This document shows positions 46,217 through 53,297 of a stretch of 56,432 nt of DNA, in pieces (within the stretch, counting starts at the first letter, position 1; every line of letters begins with the position of its first letter). This stretch comes from Prochlorococcus sp. AG-424-E18. Its GTDB lineage: Bacteria; Cyanobacteriota; Cyanobacteriia; PCC-6307; Cyanobiaceae. The notes beneath the pieces are model-generated. The model did no database searches. It was given only the letters and a program-made list of their open reading frames with translations, and was not told where the DNA came from. Both the position numbers and the translations under genes were made by a program. The stretch covers positions 1-56,432 of the forward strand of contig QCNC01000007.1 of assembly GCA_003210155.1 (NCBI GenBank), given 5' to 3'.

Positions 46217-46825
46217 TTAGCTATGTACCCTTGGCAATACAAAAGTTTCAGCTAGTATTGATGACTCAATTTCAGACAATTCCTCTAACCTTTTTAAAGT
46301 TTGATTTTTAGAGAATTTAGTTTGCGCTAGTTTCCAGTAAACTCCAAAATGTCTTGCCTCACTCTCAAGCAGAGACTCATAAAGGGATTTAAACGATTTA
46401 TCTTCAGAATTCAACGCAAGCAAGCTTAATCTTTCATGACTTCTTGCTTCAATAAGTCCTGCCACTAAGAAACTATCAATCATTCTATTGGGCTCTTCCT
46501 TTCTTATATTCTTGGACAATTCAGCTCCATATGGAGGCGGTTTTAAGGACTCAAGAGAATGTCCAAGGTCCTTTAAAAAATAAAGTATTTTTTCAAAATG
46601 CTCTAATTCCTCTCTCGCTATTGGACTTAGAACTTCTGCCAGATTTTGTTCTGATGGATATCTAAACATCAATTGAATAGCTACTCCTGCTGCTTTTCTT
46701 TCACAATGAGCATGGTCAATAAGAATATCTATTGGATTAGATAATGCGAGTTTGATCCACTCATCTGAGGTAAATGACGATAAATATTTAATATGAGAAG
46801 TGGGTCTTTTGAAATCGACTAGCAT
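46217..46825 (-). CDS. miaE: tRNA-(ms2io6A)-hydroxylase
   Basis: Non-heme diiron monooxygenase of the ferritin-like fold that hydroxylates the isopentenyl group at A37 of tRNA. The 202-residue product has the ExxH pairs IDHAHCERKAAGVAIQLM and SPIAREELEHFEKIL. In the second half it has GLIEARSHERLSLLAL and LLESEARHFGVYWKLA, which supply the diiron ligands. The gene starts a base after the aroQ stop, on the same strand. Confidence 0.94.
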   Translation of the reverse strand: MLVDFKRPTSHIKYLSSFTSDEWIKLALSNPIDILIDHAHCERKAAGVAIQLMFRYPSEQNLAEVLSPIAREELEHFEKILYFLKDLGHSLESLKPPPYGAELSKNIRKEEPNRMIDSFLVAGLIEARSHERLSLLALNSEDKSFKSLYESLLESEARHFGVYWKLAQTKFSKNQTLKRLEELSEIESSILAETFVLPRVHS

Positions 46826-47272
46826 TTAATCTTTACTACTTAAATATCCAATGATTCCTTCAAGAGCTAAGGAATAACTTGATATGCCAAATCCACTAAT
46901 AATTCCTATAGCTTTATCTGTAAGAAAAGATTCTTTCCGAAAATCTTCTCTACTGAAAATATTTGAAATATGTAACTCTACAAACGGAATTTTTGATCCA
47001 ATTAAAGCATCGCGAATAGAAATCGAGGTATGAGTAAAAGCTCCAGCATTTATAAGAATGCCCTGGATACTTTTTACAGAATCCTGAATCTTATCTACTA
47101 TTTCTCCTTCGTGATTACTTTGAAAACATTCAAGATTAATACCCTTTTCTTGGGCAACTTTTGTTAGATCTCGTTCTATATCACTCAATGTTTTATTACC
47201 ATATATTTCAGGTTCTCTAGTGCCCAAAAGATTTAGATTTGGTCCATTTATCAATAAAATATTCATCATCAA
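46826..47272 (-). CDS. aroQ: 3-Dehydroquinate dehydratase, type II
   Basis: Shikimate-pathway enzyme. The N-terminal [21 protein letters not shown] contains the catalytic Tyr (and the R of the flexible lid); [16 protein letters not shown] and [16 protein letters not shown] hold the remaining active-site residues. Length 148. The frame starts MMMN; the third Met (47266) would give the family-typical start, but the choice is cosmetic. It is the first gene of the aroQ-miaE-cobI-DUF1823 set, facing the tRNA pair. Confidence 0.95.
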   Translation of the reverse strand: MMMNILLINGPNLNLLGTREPEIYGNKTLSDIERDLTKVAQEKGINLECFQSNHEGEIVDKIQDSVKSIQGILINAGAFTHTSISIRDALIGSKIPFVELHISNIFSREDFRKESFLTDKAIGIISGFGISSYSLALEGIIGYLSSKD

Positions 47273-47368
47273 TAAAGTCTTTTCTTTTCAAATGCTATCT
47301 AGAATGAAACAAAAAAACCAAAACAATTTCACACAAAGTGTCCATTAACTGATAAGTTCAAATAGTGG

Positions 47369-47450
47369 GGGTCGGTGCCCGAGTGGTTAAAGGGGGCGGA
47401 CTGTAAATCCGCTGGCTCTGCCTACGTTGGTTCAAATCCAACCCGGCCCA
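47369..47450 (+). tRNA. trnY: tRNA-Tyr (GTA)
   Basis: An 82-base class II tRNA. The acceptor stem is GGGTCGG / CCGGCCC with one T-G pair. The anticodon arm is GCGGA-CTGTAAA-TCCGC with anticodon GTA, then a long variable arm, and the T arm is GTTGG-TTCAAAT-CCAAC. The discriminator base is A and CCA is not encoded. Confidence 0.96.
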
Positions 47451-47460
47451 CTTTAAAATT

Positions 47461-47532
<72 letters not shown>

Positions 47533-47637
47533 TGGCCAAAAGCATTGCTACGAAAGAAGTTATAAGAAATTAATAAAAAGATGATGAAGTTGACGTTGAT
47601 TGGAATTATATTTTGAAAGATTTAATGTAAGCTTTAG

Positions 47638-47660
47638 TTGATTGACAGTCGATCTAAAAT
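47638..47660 (+). repeat. Repeat copy 1: ATTGACAGTCGATCTA motif
   Basis: First of four copies of a short imperfect palindrome (ATTGAC-A-GTCGAT) spread over 2 kb. Copy 1 and copy 2 are identical over 23 bases. Copy 1 lies 105 bases after tRNA-Thr and is followed immediately by an intrinsic terminator. No gene ends at this copy. Confidence 0.85.
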
Positions 47661-47688
47661 AAGGGGCAATTAGCTCCTTTTTTTTTTT
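47661..47688 (+). terminator. Intrinsic terminator after repeat copy 1
   Basis: AAGGGGC-AATTA-GCTCCTT (one G-T pair) followed by a run of eleven or more Ts. It probably ends the tRNA transcript before the cupredoxin gene, whose start is 28 bases downstream of the T-run. Confidence 0.85.
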
Positions 47689-47716
47689 AATATGTTTATA
47701 TAAATTCCTTAAGTTT

Positions 47717-48121
47717 ATGCGTTCACTTTTATTATTGCCTTTGCTTTTAGGTTTTTCATTTCCAGCGAATGCAAAGTCAGAGACTTACTTTATTGATGTT
47801 TCAGCAGAAAGTATAGAAAACTATATTCTTAGTGGTAAAGATAAAAATGGATCTGTAAGTGGGAATGATCCTACAGTTACTGTTAATAAAGGAGATACTA
47901 TTGTTTTTAATGTTGATGCGTTTAGTCATCCGTTTTATATAAAGACTGAATTTTCTCGTGGAGGCGGTGATCAAGTAACCAAAGGGACATTATCAGGTAC
48001 CCCTGGAACTCAAGATGGAAAACTATCATGGAACACAACGGGTGTATCAGCTGGGAAATACTATTATGTTTGTTCTCCTCATGCACCTTTTGGGATGGGA
48101 GGCTCAATTATTGTTGAATAA
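47717..48121 (+). CDS. Secreted type-1 copper protein (cupredoxin, plastocyanin-like)
   Basis: A 134-residue protein with a signal peptide (MRSLLLLPLLLGFSFPANA, cleavage likely after residue 19) and a single cupredoxin domain. The copper ligands are H71 (AFSHPFYI), C119, H122 and M127 in YYYVCSPHAPFGMGG, which is the C-x2-H-x4-M pattern of plastocyanin-like blue copper proteins. It is probably a periplasmic or thylakoid-lumen electron carrier. It does not read as the usual plastocyanin, which lacks the long SGKDKNGSVSGN and RGGGDQVTKGTLSGTPGTQDG inserts. The next gene starts 4 bases downstream. Confidence 0.85.
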   Translation: MRSLLLLPLLLGFSFPANAKSETYFIDVSAESIENYILSGKDKNGSVSGNDPTVTVNKGDTIVFNVDAFSHPFYIKTEFSRGGGDQVTKGTLSGTPGTQDGKLSWNTTGVSAGKYYYVCSPHAPFGMGGSIIVE

Positions 48122-48125
48122 ATAA

Positions 48126-48695
48126 ATGAAACGCTTACTACTCCCATTACTAGCTGCCCTCGCTTTACCAACTACTGTTAATGCTGAAATATCTGATGAA
48201 TTACATAAAAAATGTTTAGAAGCACGAGATTATGCAGGATGTGTGAAAACTAATAAAAAACTATCTCATAAAAAAGATAAGGAAATATCAGGGATTGGAA
48301 TAAGGCTTTTTCTCAATAGTGACACTGCTGAATTAACTATTCAATCTGTAATAAATGATTCACCTGCTGCTTCAGCTGACATTAAACCAAATGATGTAAT
48401 CATAAAAATAGATGGCAAATCAACTAAAGGAATGGGTATAAATGAAGCTGTTTCTCTCATAAAAGGACCAAAAGATAAGCCAATTAAATTAGTTTTATCA
48501 AGAATTAATGAGGCAGGTAAAAAGGAAAAAATAAATGTTCGATTAGTAAGAGATACTTTTAAAGTCTCAACAAAAGACTATTTATATGAAGGTGATTTAA
48601 GGAGGCAATTAGAGTTTTTCTTTCCAGAAAATATAAAACAGATTTTTCCAGAAAATGATTCCTCGTCAAAGCTCAAAAAAGGAACTTCAATTTAA
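48126..48695 (+). CDS. Secreted PDZ-domain protein without protease domain
   Basis: A 189-residue protein with a signal peptide (cleavage after about residue 20, ...VNA) and a short CLEARDYAGC segment (27-36), a pair of cysteines that may form a disulfide. A PDZ domain follows at about 53-135, from GIGIRLFLNS through NDVIIKIDGKSTKGMGINEAVSLIKGP. The C-terminal part is charged. There is no catalytic triad, so it is not a CtpA or DegP protease. It is probably a periplasmic scaffold or substrate-binding protein. It sits 4 bases after the cupredoxin gene, which suggests a joint role. Confidence 0.82.
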   Translation: MKRLLLPLLAALALPTTVNAEISDELHKKCLEARDYAGCVKTNKKLSHKKDKEISGIGIRLFLNSDTAELTIQSVINDSPAASADIKPNDVIIKIDGKSTKGMGINEAVSLIKGPKDKPIKLVLSRINEAGKKEKINVRLVRDTFKVSTKDYLYEGDLRRQLEFFFPENIKQIFPENDSSSKLKKGTSI

Positions 48696-48703
48696 ATTTC
48701 TGA

Positions 48704-48916
48704 ATGAAACGCATACTCCTAGTTGAGCTTTTATTAGTTTTAATTACCATAATTTATGTTTCTCTAAACCCAATTTCAAGAATTTATATTGCTGATTATT
48801 TAGAAAAGATATCCTTATTTTTATTTAAAACAGTAAGTGAAGAAGATTTAAATAAGTGGTATGAGAAAAGAGATAAGTATGAATTACTTGAGAAATTAGG
48901 AGGAACTGCTTATTGA
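48704..48916 (+). CDS. Small one-TM protein A, 70 residues
   Basis: A hydrophobic N-terminal segment (MKRILLVELLLVLITIIYVSL, about 2-21) is followed by a polar helical tail (ISRIYIADYLEKISLFLFKTVSEEDLNKWYEK). No family is recognised. It resembles the protein of the minus-strand gene at 49307-49564 in layout and in several positions (IY.S..P.S..IA...). Its TGA stop is inside repeat copy 2. It starts 8 bases after the PDZ gene. Confidence 0.72.
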   Translation: MKRILLVELLLVLITIIYVSLNPISRIYIADYLEKISLFLFKTVSEEDLNKWYEKRDKYELLEKLGGTAY

Positions 48917-48935
48917 TTGACAGTCGATCTAAAAT
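48913..48935 (+). repeat. Repeat copy 2: ATTGACAGTCGATCTA motif
   Basis: The TGA stop of the small protein A gene is inside this copy (48914-48916). It is identical to copy 1 over 23 bases. A terminator begins 2 bases after it. Confidence 0.88.
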
Positions 48936-48937
48936 TG

Positions 48938-48962
48938 GAGGGTATAAAAACCCTCTTTTTTT
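48938..48962 (+). terminator. Intrinsic terminator after repeat copy 2
   Basis: GAGGGT-ATAAAA-ACCCTC followed by Ts up to 48962. The ATG of the next gene (48963) follows the last T directly, so there is no room for a normal ribosome site. The following message is probably either leaderless or starts within the hairpin region. Confidence 0.82.
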
Positions 48963-49271
48963 ATGACTGCTCAAAATTTCATGAATGTTGTTCGATTTAA
49001 ATTAAAGTCTGATTGTGTAGATAAGTATTTCGAAGTAATAGATAAAAAAAGTTTTGAGGGGATGACTCAAAGATATATCGCTAAAACTGGTGATTATGAT
49101 TACTGTTTTGTTGGGATCTGGAAAAGTGCAGAAGCTATTTCAGCTCAAAGACCAGCTATGATTGCTCACCTTGATGAGGTTAGAGGATTTATGGAAGAGT
49201 TGTCTCCAGAACTTGGAGTTACTGACCCTGTTTCAGGAAATATTGTTTCTAAAGTTGGATATCACGATTGA
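48963..49271 (+). CDS. Dimeric alpha-beta barrel protein (antibiotic-monooxygenase-like fold)
   Basis: A 102-residue soluble protein. The sequence NVVRFKLKSDCVDKYFEVIDKKS, then YCFVGIWKSAEAISAQRPAMIAHLDEVRGFMEEL, fits the ABM/dimeric alpha-beta barrel fold in which two monomers form a barrel. No named family is certain, and the substrate is unknown. ATG 48963 comes directly after the terminator T-run; an ATG at 48981 is an alternative. The TGA stop (49269-49271) lies in repeat copy 3. Confidence 0.72.
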   Translation: MTAQNFMNVVRFKLKSDCVDKYFEVIDKKSFEGMTQRYIAKTGDYDYCFVGIWKSAEAISAQRPAMIAHLDEVRGFMEELSPELGVTDPVSGNIVSKVGYHD

Positions 49272-49282
49272 CAGTCGATCTA
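49266..49282 (+). repeat. Repeat copy 3: GATTGACAGTCGATCTA motif
   Basis: A 17-base match to copies 1 and 2. It again contains the TGA stop codon (49269-49271) of the preceding gene, here the alpha-beta barrel gene. The bases after it (CCATAATTAGCATTTAGCTCC) do not form the same kind of clear terminator. Confidence 0.85.
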
Positions 49283-49306
49283 CCATAATTAGCATTTAGC
49301 TCCTTC

Positions 49307-49564
49307 TCAACCTCTTTGAGTTCCTCTCAATAATTCTCGTAATTTTAACCTAAGACTAAAAATGAAATCAGGTTCAGAAAACCAACTATCTTTATCTGTT
49401 GTTTCTAAAGTTTCGTTTAAAAATTTAGCGGAAGAAGTCAAAGAATTTGCAATAATTACTTTTGATTTTGGACTTGAGTAAATAAATCCAATAATTAACA
49501 CAATTAAAAATATGGACCCTCTAATTTTAAGTGATTTAATAAAATTTTTTTTTAAGTAACCCAA
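49307..49564 (-). CDS. Small one-TM protein B, 85 residues
   Basis: A basic N-terminus (MGYLKKNFIKSLKIRG), one TM helix (SIFLIVLIIGFIYSS, 17-31) and a soluble tail (ANSLTSSAKFLNETLETTDKDSWFSEP) with a basic end (LRELLRGTQRG). Its layout and the IYSSPKSKVIIA stretch resemble the plus-strand small protein A. It is oriented opposite to its neighbours, between repeat copies 3 and 4. I recognise no family. Confidence 0.68.
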   Translation of the reverse strand: MGYLKKNFIKSLKIRGSIFLIVLIIGFIYSSPKSKVIIANSLTSSAKFLNETLETTDKDSWFSEPDFIFSLRLKLRELLRGTQRG

Positions 49565-49617
49565 AATAATTTAAAAATTAAATTGATTTTAGGAGTTGAT
49601 ATTTAAAGACAGATTAA

Positions 49618-49637
49618 ATTGACAGTCAATCTAAAAT
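49618..49637 (+). repeat. Repeat copy 4: ATTGACAGTCAATCTA motif
   Basis: Here the centre is a perfect palindrome, ATTGAC-A-GTCAAT, with one base changed against copies 1-3. It is followed by the shared CTAAAAT and an A-rich stretch. It ends the cassette-like stretch and lies 25 bases before a small plus-strand gene. Confidence 0.85.
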
Positions 49638-49661
49638 AAAAAAAGTAATAAGTTTTTAAAA

Positions 49662-49829
49662 ATGAGTAAATTTTCCTCTCAGGAAATAGAAAGTCAATAC
49701 AACTTGATAAAAACGCTTTTATCTAATCCTCAAAAGTATAAAGATGCGATAGATGCAGTTAAAAAAGATATTGCTTATATGCCACTAGAACTAAAGAAAA
49801 AACTTGAAGAAGAAAATATTAATTTATAA
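49662..49829 (+). CDS. Small helical hypothetical protein, 55 residues
   Basis: Read directly: ATG 49662 to TAA 49829. The product begins MSKFSSQEIESQYNLIKTLL and is charged and mostly helical by composition (LKKKLEEEN near the end), with no TM. It has a plausible A-rich ribosome region. Its last 11 bases overlap the 3' end of acr3 on the other strand. No family is recognised. Confidence 0.6.
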   Translation: MSKFSSQEIESQYNLIKTLLSNPQKYKDAIDAVKKDIAYMPLELKKKLEEENINL

Positions 49830-50829
49830 ATAATATTTTGGAAGACTTCGAAATATTTACTAAATAAAGCATCAAAGGAACTTCTACTAGTACCCCAACT
49901 ATGGTAGCCAAAGCAGCTCCTGAATTAATACCAAAAAGAGTTATCGATACAGCTACTGCAAGTTCAAAAAAGTTTGAAGCGGCTATCATCGAGCCTGGAC
50001 AGGAAATAGAATACTTTTGCCTAAAAAACTTCATTGAAAAAGCAGTTAAATAAAAAATAAAAAGAGTCTGTATTATTAATGGAATTGAAATTAAGATTAT
50101 ATGAATAGGATTTTGTAATATAGATTTTGATTGAACAAAGAATAATAAAAAGACTGTAAGAATTAAAAAAAATAACGAATAACTTTTACTTTTATTCAAA
50201 ATACTTTTTATTTTTTTTTCGCTATAGATTTTATTTTTTAAAAATATTGCTAGAAAAAGTGGTACCAAAATAAAGATTATTACAGAACCGAAAACAGTAT
50301 CTAACGGGATATCTATACTGTTAAATCCTAAAAGAATTTTTGACAATAATGGAAAGGCTAAAATTAATATTAGATCATTAATAGCTACTTGTATTAAAGT
50401 AAATAAAGGATCGCCTTTAGCAAGATTACTCCAGACAAAAACCATTGCTGTACATGGCGCTATTCCTAATAGAATCATTCCAGAAACATATTCTTTAGCA
50501 AGTACAGGATCTATCAAATTACCATATAAAAAATATAAAAAAGAGGCTGCAATGATTGCCATTGAAACTGGTTTTATTAACCAATTAATAAAAAGGACAA
50601 TAGAAAATCCTTTAATCTTATATTTCAAATTTATTATTGACTTGAAATCTATTGATAACATCATTGGGAAAATCATTCCCCAGATAAGAATTGCTATTGG
50701 AAGATTTATTCTTGAGAGTTCTAATCCGCCTATAAATTGAGATAAATTAGGAAATAAATAACCGGATAAAGATCCAATACACATTGCTAAGAAAACCCAA
50801 ATACTTAGATATCTATCAGAAAATTGCAT
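49819..50829 (-). CDS. acr3: Arsenite efflux permease ACR3
   Basis: Inner-membrane transporter of the ACR3/bile-acid:sodium symporter superfamily; exports As(III). The 336-residue product has about ten TM segments. It shows the ACR3 signatures GIAPCTAMVFVWSNLAKGDPLFTLIQVAINDLIL (C126 is the conserved Cys) and AASNFFELAVAVSITLFGINSGAALATIVGVLVEVPLML. It lies 45 bases downstream of the phnD-phnC-phnE-phnE set and on the same strand, so it may share that transcript. Arsenate enters cells through phosphate systems, which makes this coupling meaningful. Confidence 0.92.
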   Translation of the reverse strand: MQFSDRYLSIWVFLAMCIGSLSGYLFPNLSQFIGGLELSRINLPIAILIWGMIFPMMLSIDFKSIINLKYKIKGFSIVLFINWLIKPVSMAIIAASFLYFLYGNLIDPVLAKEYVSGMILLGIAPCTAMVFVWSNLAKGDPLFTLIQVAINDLILILAFPLLSKILLGFNSIDIPLDTVFGSVIIFILVPLFLAIFLKNKIYSEKKIKSILNKSKSYSLFFLILTVFLLFFVQSKSILQNPIHIILISIPLIIQTLFIFYLTAFSMKFFRQKYSISCPGSMIAASNFFELAVAVSITLFGINSGAALATIVGVLVEVPLMLYLVNISKSSKILFIN

Positions 50830-50874
50830 TTAATTTATCTTTACTTAACTATTCATCCTAGTATTTAATTTAAT

Positions 50875-51690
50875 CTAAATAATAGCCTTTCTTATTTTTG
50901 CTGTAATCCATTCACTAAAAACAACCGCTACTACTATTGCTAATAAAATAACTGATACCTTAGCCCAAGCTAAGTCTCCTATTTGAGCATCTAATTCTAT
51001 CCCTATACCTCCTGCTCCAACTAAGCCAACAACAGTTGCTTCTCTAATATTTATATCCCACCTATAAATAGAAATACTCGTAAATGCTGGGAGAATTTGA
51101 GGCACTATGCCAAAGGTCATAATTTGTGCTTTATTTGCCCCTGTTGCCTCAATAGCTTCAATTTGGTTTTCATCAATTTCCTCTATAGCTTCATAAAGTA
51201 ATTTTCCACAAAATCCAATCGATCTTAATCCGATAGCAATTATGCCAGCCAAGACTCCCGGACCGACAACTGCAACAAGAAGTAATGCCCAGATTACTGA
51301 ATTAATTGATCTGCTTGAAACTATGCAAAATAAGGCTAAAGGTCTTAAAAACTTTTTACTTGGGGTAGTATTGTTTGCGGATAAAAAAGCTAATGGTATT
51401 GCAATTAAAGTTCCAATCGTTGTACCAATAGTCGCGATATTTAAAGTATCCCAAATAGGTTTTATTAAAGTTAAGAAATAATTAGTTTCTGGAGGAAACA
51501 TCCTACCTAAAAGATCTAAAGCCTCATTATGTGAATCAAATACATAAAACCAGATTGTTTTACTACTAATCAGACCGAAACAAAAGCTAAAAATTAAAGT
51601 ACCTAAGAACCAACAAAGCCAGTTTTGTAAATCTCTTTTTCGATCAAATTTTTTCCAGGTTTTGTAATCCTTTTGTTTTATTATTGGCAT
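50875..51690 (-). CDS. phnE: Phosphonate-type ABC transporter permease, second copy
   Basis: Inner-membrane permease, 271 residues, with about six TM segments. The PhnE pattern is FCIVSSRSINSVIWALLLVAVVGPGVLAGIIAIGLRSIGFCGKLLYEAIEEIDENQIEAIEATGANKAQ (EAA loop around IEAIEATGANKAQIMTFGIVPQIL). It partners the first PhnE in a heterodimer. Its ATG shares one base with the upstream phnE stop (TAATG), which indicates coupling. Confidence 0.94.
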   Translation of the reverse strand: MPIIKQKDYKTWKKFDRKRDLQNWLCWFLGTLIFSFCFGLISSKTIWFYVFDSHNEALDLLGRMFPPETNYFLTLIKPIWDTLNIATIGTTIGTLIAIPLAFLSANNTTPSKKFLRPLALFCIVSSRSINSVIWALLLVAVVGPGVLAGIIAIGLRSIGFCGKLLYEAIEEIDENQIEAIEATGANKAQIMTFGIVPQILPAFTSISIYRWDINIREATVVGLVGAGGIGIELDAQIGDLAWAKVSVILLAIVVAVVFSEWITAKIRKAII

Positions 51691-52487
51691 TACTTTATTA
51701 ATTTCCTGAGATGACTAGATGTATATTCAACAATCATCACGATAGAAATAATTACGATAAGAACAGCCGCTGCAGTCTCAAATTCATATCTATCAAAAGC
51801 TGTATTTAAGGTAGAACCAATACCTCCTCCCCCAACAATTCCAATTACCGCAGACTCTCTAAAATTAATATCCAATCTGTATAAAGATAATCCAATAAAT
51901 CTTGGCATAACTTGAGGCTGGACACCATAATTAACCCATTGAAACCAACTGCTGCCAGTAGATTTGATTGCTTCAGCTTGGGATTTATTTATGTCTTCAA
52001 TATCTTCAGATAATAATTTAGCGAAAAACCCTATTGTCGATAAACTCAGAGTTACCATCCCAGCAAAAGGTCCAAAACCCATTAACTTGACAAAAAATAT
52101 TGCTAGGATAACTTCCTGAAAACTCCTCGACAATGTGATAACTCCTCTTGATAAGAAATAAACAAATTTAGGAGCTATGTTTTTAGCCGCCCCTAAGGAT
52201 ACAGGTATAGAAATAAGTATCCCCACAATAGTTGCAACAATAGTCATCCATAGACTTTCAAAAATGCCTGCCAAAATCTCATCAGATCTAGTTATAAAAT
52301 CTGGAGGGAAAAAAGCAAATATAAAATTTTTACCCCTCGGGATCCCTTCAAGAATTCTTTGCCAATCAATTTCGGTAGTTAGGAAAACAGATAATAAGTA
52401 AGTACTAATTAGCAAAATTAATCCAATTCTTAATAACCTATTTTTTATTAACGGTTTTCTTTTCCAAATTACTTTCTTATCATTCAT
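51690..52487 (-). CDS. phnE: Phosphonate-type ABC transporter permease, first copy
   Basis: PhnE-type permease, 265 residues. It has SRGVITLSRSFQEVILAIFFVKLMGFGPFAGMVTLSLSTIGFFAKLLSEDIEDINKSQAEAIKSTGSSWFQWVNYGVQPQVMP, with the EAA loop in the last part. It is clearly a paralogue of the next gene; the two are a tandem pair as in many phn/ptx systems. It starts 11 bases after phnC. Confidence 0.94.
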   Translation of the reverse strand: MNDKKVIWKRKPLIKNRLLRIGLILLISTYLLSVFLTTEIDWQRILEGIPRGKNFIFAFFPPDFITRSDEILAGIFESLWMTIVATIVGILISIPVSLGAAKNIAPKFVYFLSRGVITLSRSFQEVILAIFFVKLMGFGPFAGMVTLSLSTIGFFAKLLSEDIEDINKSQAEAIKSTGSSWFQWVNYGVQPQVMPRFIGLSLYRLDINFRESAVIGIVGGGGIGSTLNTAFDRYEFETAAAVLIVIISIVMIVEYTSSHLRKLIK

Positions 52488-52498
52488 TTAATATATTC

Positions 52499-53266
52499 CT
52501 AATTTGCTACAGTTTTAGACCAGTCTTCTTCTCCATATATTTTTGTAAGTATTGTCTCTGATAAGCCACTTGGCTTGCCATCGTAAACAATTTCTCCAGC
52601 TTTTAAACCTATTATTCTTTCTGCAAAATTCTGAGCAAGAAAAACATCATGAATATTTATAATCGCAGCAAGATTTCTTTCCTTACATAACTCGCATATT
52701 AATCGCATAATTTGCCTGGAATTTTTGGGATCTAAACTAGCTGTAGGTTCATCTACTAAAAGTAAGATTGGATTTTGTATCAAAGCTCTAGCAATTCCTA
52801 CTCTTTGCCTCTGCCCTCCTGACAATTCATCGGCTCTTTTATCAAGCATATGCTCTAGTCCAATTCTTTGAAGCAGACGGAATGCTTCTTCAATATCTTT
52901 TTGAGGAAATTTCCTGAAAAAACTATTCCAAAATCCTACGTAACCTAATCTGCCGGAAAGGACATTTTCCATTACACTTAATCTTTCTACCAAAGCAAAT
53001 TCCTGAAAAATCATTCCAATTTGTCTTCTTATTTTTCTTAATTTAGATTTATTTAAAGAAATAATGTCATTTTTTTCATTAGCGAAATAAACTTTCCCTG
53101 AAGTGGGCTCAACTAATCTATTTATTGTTCTAATAAAAGTACTTTTACCAGCACCTGAAGGACCGATAAGAGCAACTACTTGCCCATTAGGAATTTCTAG
53201 GTTTATTCCTTTAAGTGCCTCTTCTCCATTTGGATAAACCTTTTTGAGGTTTATTGTTTTAAGCAT
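52499..53266 (-). CDS. phnC: Phosphonate-type ABC transporter ATP-binding protein
   Basis: ATPase, 255 residues. Walker A is GPSGAGKST at 35-43, the signature is [15 protein letters not shown], and the Walker B is [49 protein letters not shown] is typical of PhnC. It sits between phnD (31-base gap) and the permeases. Confidence 0.96.
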   Translation of the reverse strand: MLKTINLKKVYPNGEEALKGINLEIPNGQVVALIGPSGAGKSTFIRTINRLVEPTSGKVYFANEKNDIISLNKSKLRKIRRQIGMIFQEFALVERLSVMENVLSGRLGYVGFWNSFFRKFPQKDIEEAFRLLQRIGLEHMLDKRADELSGGQRQRVGIARALIQNPILLLVDEPTASLDPKNSRQIMRLICELCKERNLAAIINIHDVFLAQNFAERIIGLKAGEIVYDGKPSGLSETILTKIYGEEDWSKTVAN

Positions 53267-53297
53267 TAAGTCTGATTTTATTTATGATTAATAATTT

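Noticed and set aside
47640..47660. TTGACA inside the repeat motif could be a -35 promoter box.
   Set aside because: No TATAAT-like box lies 16-18 bases downstream in any copy, and terminators follow two copies, so a 3'-end role fits better.
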